NCBI RefSeq assembly: GCF_033115175.1
Contig: NC_084835.1
Span: forward strand, 99,106,448 to 99,170,447
Reading direction: 5' to 3'
Origin: Lepus europaeus
Lineage: Eukaryota > Chordata > Mammalia > Lagomorpha > Leporidae
Length of the DNA: 64,000 bases
The position numbers were made by a program, and so were the translations under genes. Position 1 is the first letter of the stretch; the number at the start of each line of letters is the position of its first letter. Below, piece by piece: positions 56,992 to 64,000 of this stretch. Under the pieces are notes generated by a model that searched no databases, was not told the DNA's origin, and saw only the letters and a program-made list of their open reading frames with translations.

Positions 56992-57006
56992 AAAGATGAT
57001 ATTCTT

Positions 57007-57389
57007 GATACCCACAGGAAAACATCAATGAGTTGCTTCTTTCTTCCCAAGAACTGCCAGACATGCCACAGTTTTCTAGAAGCCGTGTCCACCAGGAAGC
57101 TACTGAGGCTCACAAATTCACAATCAGGTCAAGACAGAGGCCATTATGAGAGAGACAAACAGGCTTGGAACAGAGGGAGTGGTTGTTATCCTGACATTCT
57201 CTTTATTCCTGAAACATTATCATTTGTGAATGAAATGAACACACTTTCCATTCTGATTATAGGTCATTAACCAAATAGTAAAATTTAATAAAGTCCCAGA
57301 CTAATCCAGACAATTGGTGGCCAACTAGAAACTTTCTCATCAATTTCTTTTGTTATACTTTTATAACACACTGATGGATTTAAAGTCAA
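57007..57389. other. No gene seen; unclassified DNA
   Basis: A 96-codon plus frame starts inside the SINE and is not credible. Confidence 0.4.
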
Positions 57390-57640
57390 TTATCATACTA
57401 GAGAATACTATGCATGAGTCAGAAGAAATAAGCCAGATTTACATGTAGCAACATGGATAGATCTCAAAAACAAAGGACTGAAAAAAAAAGTAATGTATAT
57501 AGTGAGCTAGATAGCAAAATACCGCTTATGTCTATCACATGCACACATAAAAGAACACTACATATTTTTCAAGGTTGAACACACATCCAAATGAATGTAT
57601 AAAAGATGAGGGAAAAATGTTCTTATTAAATAGACAAATG
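57390..57640 (+). mobile_element. L1M 3' UTR fragment, sense
   Basis: 'GTAGCAACATGGATAGATCT' and 'CAAAAACAAAGGACTG' followed by 'ACACTACATATTTTTCAAGG' match the sense 3' UTR of old L1. Confidence 0.65.
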
Positions 57641-58474
57641 GAAGAGCTTGTTAGGGAAAGGAACATTGAGATTGGGGATCAAGAATAAAGGGGGAAATCA
57701 ATAAAACAGGGACCTTGCCACAGATCCATGATGACTGCAGATCTTGAGCTGAGGAGTGTGAAAGACTTGACCTGACAAATATTCTGCTATGTGGCCAGGT
57801 TGGGCAACAATCAGCTTTATACAGATCCTCCTTCAGCCACCTTTTCTGACTTCTCCGAGCTAATATGGAGATAGCCGAATCTTCCAGTCTTGGTTGAGCT
57901 TCCCAGATTTGACTCTTGATATCCTACCCCTCTGGTACTTGGCTCTAATGGATTCACCTGGACTCCATTTCTTGACAGCCTGAATTTATCTGATTATGTC
58001 AACCCTAGCTGTGCCCACATAAACTTTCCTTCTCATTTGTTTGGGTACATGGCCCACCACCTCTTGTGAAACTCAAGTCTGGGTTATGATATAACCTGGT
58101 CAATATTATTCTTTTGCTCACTTCGTCTCTGTGTGACTATAGTGTAACAGTAGGTGGGATCTCTATGTGAAATCCCCCTAATAGGTCTGAATATTTTATT
58201 CTGTGCTCACATGTATGCATTTGCATTTGCTGAGAAGGGTGCGGAGTCATCCAGATAGTTCAAATACAATTTTGAATTTGAATAATGAAGTTCTCTGGGG
58301 ACATCTGCTCCAGTGTCTCTGCCACATGCTTAGGAATTTGCTCGTCATGTTTGGTAACTGTTCAAAGTGCTTTGCATGGAACTAAGCTGGGTTTCCGTCA
58401 GTATCACCCAACAGCAACTTTTTTTCCTTAGGGCAAGCCAGGACAACAGTCAATCAAATGAACAAATGTTGTGT
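57641..58474. other. No gene seen; unclassified DNA
   Basis: No repeat named, no convincing frame. Confidence 0.45.
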
Positions 58475-58800
58475 GTTAGTTTGAGCTGCAATCACAAAGA
58501 CCCAAAAGTGGGGGCTTATAATCTAAAAGAATTTATTGTTCATGGATCTGGAGGGAGGAAGTCTGAGATCTGGCTGGCAGCATGGTCAGGTTTCTTTGAG
58601 GGCCTCTTCTGGTCTGCAGACTGCTGGCTTATCACTCTGTCCTTGGGGAGTGAGGAGCCCTCTGGCCTTGTCCTAGGAGGGCAGCAGCACTCCTGTTCAT
58701 GAGGAATTCATCTTCATGATTTGATTATCCCCTACATCCTCATACCACCATGTTGCATGTCAGATTCTAACACATGTATTTTGATGGTGGGGGGAACAGA
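58475..58800 (-). mobile_element. MLT1-like LTR, antisense
   Basis: GTTAGTTTGAGCTGCAATCA, 'AAGAATTTATTGTTCATGGA', 'CTGGAGGGAGGAAGTCTGAG' and 'TATTTTGATGGTGGGGGGAA' are the reverse complement order of an MLT1-type LTR (compare 28725 on plus). Middle part deleted. Confidence 0.65.
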
Positions 58801-58904
58801 TGCTGTTTATATCATACTAATAATATATCTTTTTCTCCCTTTACTCACACGTTTATGTGAGTAAATAAATAGTACAATAATTTCTTTGCTCTTGGTTCAT
58901 AAAG

Positions 58905-59112
58905 GCCATGGATAGGCAAGCTATGGTCTATGGTTCAAATTCAGTTCACTGCCTATTTTTGTAGATAAAGTTTTATTGAAACACAGCCAGACTCATTGCT
59001 TTCCATGTTGCCTGTGGCTTGTTTCATGCTGCAACAGCAGAGCTGAGTACTTGCTATGAAGACTATAGGGCTTGCAAAGTCCATTGTATTTACTATCAGG
59101 CCCTTTTGGAGA
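58905..59112 (+). mobile_element. hAT-Charlie-type DNA transposon relic
   Basis: 'ATAGGCAAGCTATGGTCTAT', 'GTAGATAAAGTTTTATTGAA', 'ACACAGCCAGACTCATTGCT' and 'GGGCTTGCAAAGTCC' follow a common non-autonomous element of the MER1 group as remembered. The exact family is uncertain. Confidence 0.6.
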
Positions 59113-59330
59113 TTTGTTGTATTTCTTTGAAAGGCATACTGACAGAGAGAGAGAGGGAGAGACAGGGAGTGAAAGAGATCTCCCACTCTGGTTCTCTTGC
59201 CAAATGGCTGTGGTAGCTGGGGCTGGGCTAGGCTGAAGCCAGGAGCCTGGAACTCCATCTAGTCTCCCACATGGATGGCAGGGGCACAAGTACTTGGTCC
59301 GTGCCTTTTCAGGAAAGTTGATGGCTGCTG
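59113..59330 (-). mobile_element. C-repeat SINE, group C, 5'-truncated
   Basis: Minus copy with TATTTCTTTGAAAGGCATAC, a GA block, 'CCAAATGGCTGTGGTAGCTG' and 'GAAGCCAGGAGCCTGGAACT'. The head is missing. Confidence 0.82.
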
Positions 59331-59492
59331 CCTCAGGTACATAAAGTAAATGAGAATGCATTGAAAGCACTTGTATAAACCCCTATACAAAATAGATTAC
59401 CAATAGATGTGAGTTTTAAAGAATCCCAGTATTCCTTTGCTTACCTTGTGCCTTCCTACCTGGACCACTTAAATGCTTCAATTCTCTATCTA

Positions 59493-59610
59493 CTTAGCCA
59501 ACAAGTGGTTGCAGTGTTACTATGTGGCAGGTGCTGCTCCCCATTGTCATGGAGCTGATACTCTACTGGGGAGAGGAGAAGAGAGATAAACAAGTAGGTG
59601 CATGACATCA
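59493..59610 (+). mobile_element. Ancient L2/MIR-class remnant
   Basis: 'ACTATGTGGCAGGTGCTGCT' and 'CATGGAGCTGATACTCTACT' match the mammal-wide 'tactatgtgccaggcactg...ggagcttacattcta' relic. Confidence 0.5.
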
Positions 59611-59654
59611 TGTGTTCTCATGATTCACCATATGAAGATAAATAAGGCAAGATA

Positions 59655-59915
59655 CAGAGATTTCTGTCTAATTCCCACTCATACTCCAAGGTCTTGCTCA
59701 AACCCATCAGCTTCAGTCTCCCCATTTATTTTTGCCTCTTTCCTCCCCTTTAACCTATGATTCTTTTTATTTTTGTACTTTTAAAGCATTTATGCCACTC
59801 TCCCTTGAGTTGACATTCTTGGCATATGCATTTCTGCTCCATTGTACATTGTGAGCCCCTTGGTGAAAGGGCAAGCAACATTTTTTTTGTTTCTCAACAG
59901 CAAATCATACAGGGC
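59655..59915 (+). mobile_element. L2 LINE 3' fragment
   Basis: 'AGGTCTTGCTCAAACCCATC' early and 'CCATTGTACATTGTGAGCCC' with 'CTTGGTGAAAGGGCAAGCAA' late follow L2. Confidence 0.55.
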
Positions 59916-59929
59916 TTGAGAATTGCTAA

Positions 59930-60235
59930 GAAAGTGGGAGAGAGCAAGAAAGCAAGATAGAGAGAGAAAGGTATCTCCAGTCTTCTAGTTTATTGCCCAA
60001 ATGCCTGAAATGGCTGGTACTGGGCCAGACTTAGACCAGGAACCAGAAACTCCATTTGGGTCTTCTGCATGGATGGAAGGAGAACCAACCATTAGAGCCA
60101 TCACGTGCTGTCTCCTATGGTGTATACTAGCAGGAAGACTGAATTAGAAGAGGAGCTGGGACTCAGACACTGACACTCTGATAAGGCAGTGAGTATCCTA
60201 ATAGGCGTCTTAACGGAACCAAATGCTCATTGCTA
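59930..60235 (-). mobile_element. C-repeat SINE, group C
   Basis: Old minus copy: GA block, 'CTAGCAGGAAGACTGAATTA', 'GGGACTCAGACACTGACACT', head 'GCGTCTTAACGGAACCAAAT'. The tail is decayed. Confidence 0.82.
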
Positions 60236-61209
60236 AGCCAGCTCTTGATTTTAATAGTGGGAGATTTTAAAGCACAGTAATTTGATGCATTCCTACAACA
60301 GTCTGCTGTCTTCATGAGTTTGTTACCATCACCATGGGCCATTAGCCATGTGAAGATAAAAGGGATTTTCCCATATACTCAAGGAGCCAGGAGTCTTTCA
60401 GGAATTAACCATGTCGATGGGCCCATCCAGATCCTGATATTATCTTTTCTCTGGATATAAAAACAAGTCAAAATCTTCCTACTTGATTATATCCTGAATT
60501 TCCCCCCATGAAGAGAAAAAAAAATCCAGTTAATTAACCAAATGAAATGCAGAAGGGCAAGTGCTGCATAAGTTGTTCCCAAACAGATAATTAAACAGGC
60601 ATATTTATTTACAAATATCAATTAGAACAAATACAGACTTCTGTATTTTAGAAATGCAAAGGAGTGAAACAAAGCATGAAACAGATACAAACAAAAACCA
60701 GAAACAACCAAAGGCTCCCACCAGATAATTCTATATTTAAGAAACGTAACAGCCACAAACTATATGTATTTTTTTCTTAATTACAAATGAACAAAATATG
60801 ATTTTATTCAACTCCATTATATTTTTTAATTGTAAAAAAAAGACACAAACAAATGCCTATAGGTAAAGAGAGAAACATGATTCTGGAGTTCTATCAATTA
60901 TTAGCCATATAAACTCAGAGAATTTAATGATAGATTGTCCTTTTTTTTGTAGTAAAAATTACCTTGAATACATTTAAAGGTGTATGACTACATATGTTTA
61001 TGTATTTACATGATGTATGTGTCACAGAATAAACAAATGACCAGTTTTTTAAAAAATCAATCAATATATACAACTGAATATTCATAGATTTTAGGTACTT
61101 TGTTTTGAGAGATGAAAATAACACTGGACTTTGGGCTGAAGATTTTAGTTGAATTTTATTCATTGATTGGAGTTTGTAAAAGCCTGGAACTCTTACCCAT
61201 TGTTTTTTA
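60236..61209. other. 1 kb AT-rich, no gene seen
   Basis: Strongly AT-rich between 60500 and 61100, no recognisable repeat or frame. Confidence 0.45.
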
Positions 61210-61300
61210 GGTTATAAACAACAGAAGTTTATTTCCCTGAGTTCAAGGGGATGGGAAGTCCACGGTCAAGGGACCCACAGATGTGGTGTAGGAGTAAGAA
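61210..61300 (-). mobile_element. MLT1-like LTR scrap
   Basis: 'AACAACAGAAGTTTATTTCC' and 'GGGATGGGAAGTCCACGGTC' match the antisense MLT1 3' part. Confidence 0.55.
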
Positions 61301-62546
61301 AAGGAAATACATATGCAACACTTGTACATAAACGCTTGCATAAAGGTACTCAAATCATACCCAAACTCAAAATCCTCATTTTATTCCCCCATCCTCCACT
61401 GCCATTCATTTCAAATGGCACACAGACACATACAAACTCAGACACACAGACACACATCTGAGAGTTCATGGCCTAGTTGGGTGGAACCCAGTTAACTTTG
61501 GTGGAAAGACACCAGAGTTAGAGGTTGCATTAATCAATGCTTAAGGACCAGCCAATTTCTCCTAGAGAGAGGGATGAATGGAGTTATTCATAAAAAAGGC
61601 ATCTGGGCAGGAATGGGAGTTGTGGCTAACCATGCCAGGATGGCCCCTTAGAGCAGAAGGGAAATCTATCATAAGAATAAATGAGCATCAGCCAGGGTGA
61701 GGGAGAAGGTCAAAGGTGCTTGTAAAAGTTGAGTGGGAAGTAAATAAAGAGTTGAGGCCTGTTACCAATTAGCACATTTCTCAAGAGATGACAGAGCTGG
61801 GCTGTGGGTCATCAGCATCCGGCATAGCACTCATCACTAATGCTCCACGGAAATGGTGGTCTCTGTGCCCCTTGGCCTGGAAGACACTAATTCTGCTATT
61901 GTTTCATTTCTTCATCATTATTACCGATGTTCCCTACTATTTCTCAGCGCTGGGAGGAGAGAGCTGTGTTTTGAGCTTCTATAACACATAATGAAAAATA
62001 AGATTGCTAAATGCCCTGAGCTTTTAATTCAGGTCACTCAAATTCCACTGCAATAGAAAGTCTGGAAATTTCTGTTGACTGTGGGGGTGTTTTTATATTG
62101 GGGACAAGATAGAAATCAACTTGATGTGGTAACTTGGGCAAGAATCATTTCTCTGCCTATATGGAAGTCCTTCCTTTGAACCCAGAAGGGCTGCATGGAT
62201 GACTTATATTTGCCCCCTGCTGTGCTATACCACATGTCTTCATTCAAAACAATCAAGGATTCTGGTCTCCCAAAAGCCAGGCTATGTTCTTGAGGTCCTG
62301 CTCTCTTGGACAACCTTCAGACACCCAGGGTGGGGTGCCCTCCAGGGTAGGTAAATGCAATGGTGGATGGACTTGCTTACTCTGCAGATTTCGACCCTGC
62401 ACATGCAAAGTCTTTTCTATGAGGACTGTACCTACAGATCATCACATTCATGCATGCCCATCAGTTGAGGCTGATTCTCTTCCCAGGAACCAGTGTCCAT
62501 TTCTCTAGAAAAAAACTTTATTATACAGCTGAACCACAACAGTTTG
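61301..62546. other. No gene seen; CA-rich patch
   Basis: Mostly unclassified. A CA-rich degenerate patch lies at 61420-61457 (CACACAGACACA). No convincing frame. Confidence 0.45.
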
Positions 62547-62757
62547 GACTGAAGCCAGGAGCCAGAACTCAATCCATGCCTCTCACATGCAGGGCAGGTA
62601 CCCAAGGGCTTGAGTCATCATCTACTGCTTCCCACAGTGTACAATAGCAGGAAGCTGGATATGAAGAGGAGATTGGACTCATTCTGAAGCAATCTGATAT
62701 GAAATGGAGTTGTCCCAAATGGCAGCTTAACCCCACCAGGCCATGATGCCTGTCCCT
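62547..62757 (-). mobile_element. C-repeat SINE, group C, partial
   Basis: 'TGAAGCCAGGAGCCAGAACT', 'AATAGCAGGAAGCTGGATAT', 'GGCAGCTTAACCCCACCAGG'. The tail and GA block are missing. Confidence 0.8.
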
Positions 62758-62904
62758 GACACTGTGATCTTTGGAGCTGAAGACAAATTTGAATCCACCA
62801 TTAGTGAACTTGTGGTTATTGATAATGCTAAGTGCAATGAAAATTTCCCTTTAGTATATATACATACATTTGTGTAGTAATATCAATGTTAATAATACAA
62901 TGAT

Positions 62905-63490
62905 AGCTTTCTTTTATTGAGCACTTATTATGTGCTTGGGAACTTAAAAACATGATATAACACTTTATCACAGTGGAGGTTCCTTCCTCCCTTCAGAGAA
63001 AGGTGCCTCCTTCTTTGATGGCCCATTCTTTCTGCTAGGATCTTGTTCACCGAGATCTTTCAGTCAGGTCGTTTTTGCCACAGTGTCTTGGCTTTCCATG
63101 CCTGCAAGACTCTCATGGGCCTTTTAGCCAGATCCGAATGACCCAAGGGTTGATTCTGAGGCCGGAGTGCTGTTTAGGGCATTTGCCATTCCAAAGATAA
63201 TTGAAAATGAATCTTGATGAAGAGTGGGATGGGAGAGGGGGTGGGAGATGGGATGGCTGAGCATGGGAAGGAGGTTATAGGGGGAAAAAATCGCCACAAC
63301 AATGCAAAAGTTGCACTTTGTAAATTTACATTGATTAAATAAAAAAAGTGAAAAAATAACACTTTAAATGACACTAGCACTTAACTACTAATGTCACTCA
63401 ATTTATCAGAAGATGGAAGTGAGACTTAGATTAATCTCCCAAGGACTGAAGGCCAGCAAGAGTCAGACTCTAACAAACTAATTCAAGAAC
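62905..63490 (-). mobile_element. MIR relic split by an L1 insertion
   Basis: Left part 62905-62967 (TTTTATTGAGCACTTATTAT) and right part 63356-63490 (GAGACTTAGATTAATCTCCC) read as one antisense MIR once the L1 at 62968-63355 is removed. Confidence 0.55.
62968..63355 (+). mobile_element. Rabbit L1 3' end, older subfamily, 5'-truncated and internally deleted
   Basis: 'CACAGTGTCTTGGCTTTCCA', 'GCCAGATCCGAATGACCCAA' and 'GAGTGCTGTTTAGGGCATTT' are rabbit L1 3' region sequence. It then jumps to the terminal block GATAATTGAAAATGAATCTT (63196) and an ATTAAATAAAA tail. An exact 11-bp duplication ATAACACTTTA (62957-62967 and 63356-63366) defines the insert. Confidence 0.88.
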
Positions 63491-64000
63491 CCAAGCTCAT
63501 AGTCTGTATATTATAGTTGCTCCAGTCCATACAGTTCAAAAGCAAGGGAATGGCGGTACAAACCCCGGCAGCTCGACTCACAGGCTTAGTTCTTTTTCAC
63601 TGCCCAAGTTTCTTTGTTTTGTCTGTGTTCACACATATTTCTGCCAGATGTGTTAATTAATGCTGACTCTTTTTCTTCTTGGGACAGGTGGGAGTCAGGA
63701 AATTCATAGCCTACTGCTTGGGAGCTATGGACTCTATCATACAGATTAGTTGTATACGTTTATTGCAGAATAAGACTCTCTATTGAATATAGATGTACAA
63801 ATAGGCACACTTTTAAAAACTCACACTTGTAATCAACTGTGGTGGGGAGATTGCAGTTATGCCTATGCCAAACACTACTAACTTGCACCCATCTTTTTTA
63901 GGCTTTGTGGAAACAGACTCAGCTCTCAGTGCAAAAAGAAAAAAAAAAGAAACAGTGGAGTGAGATCATTGTTAATTCTGTCTTACTTTGAAGTGACAAA
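63491..64000. other. No gene seen; unclassified DNA
   Basis: No repeat or convincing frame up to the window end. Confidence 0.45.

Noticed and set aside
56493..57113. 206-codon minus-strand open frame, the longest in the window
   Set aside because: Most of it is the group A SINE at 56660-56991. Group A SINEs carry long chance frames because they are GC-rich; the same protein-like strings recur at other SINEs here.
61420..61457. (CA)n microsatellite
   Set aside because: Interrupted every few units (CACACAGACACATACAAA), so called only a CA-rich patch.
1..64000. tRNA genes in the C-repeat heads
   Set aside because: The heads are tRNA-derived with degenerate internal promoter boxes and lack a full cloverleaf; they are SINE parts.
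1..64000. CRISPR array, phage or bacterial operon
   Set aside because: The repeats are dispersed mammalian SINEs and LINEs, not regularly spaced short direct repeats. No bacterial gene layout, ribosome binding sites or compact coding is seen.

Overview
The window reads as nuclear DNA of a rabbit or close relative (order Lagomorpha, most likely Oryctolagus cuniculus). The main evidence is 46 copies or fragments of the tRNA-derived lagomorph C-repeat SINE, three 3' ends of rabbit-type L1 elements, and mammal-wide relics (L2, MIR, MER5A-like, MER20, MLT1/MaLR-like LTRs). No bacterial, phage, plasmid or CRISPR architecture is present. I could not support any protein-coding gene, tRNA, rRNA or known ncRNA gene. 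Most long open frames lie inside SINEs, L1 or low-complexity DNA, so this looks like intergenic or deep intronic sequence.

I sort the C repeats into three working groups by visible diagnostic sequence. Group A is the youngest, CpG-rich, with the head CTCACTAGGCTAATCC and the 3' motif CACTGTCCACTCTGCCTGTC before the A-tail. Group B is intermediate, with ATCCCATATGGG in the head and a TTTCAAATAAATAAA tail. Group C is old and diverged, with a TAGCAGGAAGCTGG-like segment. '+' means head to A-tail on the given strand. The groups are mine and are not database names.

Layout. 1-1525: 3' UTR of a rabbit L1 on +. 1.9-4.7 kb: nested SINEs, L2 and MIR relics. 5.05-10.8 kb: an antisense L1 (3' UTR and ORF2) carrying six SINEs, all in the host orientation. 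11.2-11.3 kb: an endless SINE scrap. 11.95-17.7 kb: an older antisense L1 with SINEs and a 1.2-kb compound insertion (tandem duplication, L1 piece, MITE-like hairpin, LTR scrap). 17.9-25.2 kb: SINEs, a MaLR-like LTR, a MER5A-like element and a SINE-in-SINE. 25.2-32.5 kb: repeat-poor, with MIR, L2, MER20 and two LTR relics. 32.5-33.5 kb: three back-to-back SINEs in alternating orientation. 34-38.9 kb: repeat-poor, with a candidate exon-like segment and a hAT-like relic. 39.0-42.4 kb: one long ancient interspersed repeat broken by two SINEs and an L1 end. 42.6-64 kb: scattered SINEs, L2, MIR, L1 and LTR relics separating unique DNA.

The layered insertions give a relative chronology: L2, MIR and DNA transposons first, then MaLR and L1M, then group C and B SINEs, then group A SINEs, many of which keep exact target-site duplications. 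I found no previously undescribed system. The most useful leads are the SINE orientation bias inside L1 hosts, exact-TSD young SINEs as presence/absence markers, the compound insertion at 14.5-15.7 kb, several non-B-DNA tracts, and one weak exon candidate. Repeat family names are from memory of consensus sequences and should be confirmed with RepeatMasker using a lagomorph library.
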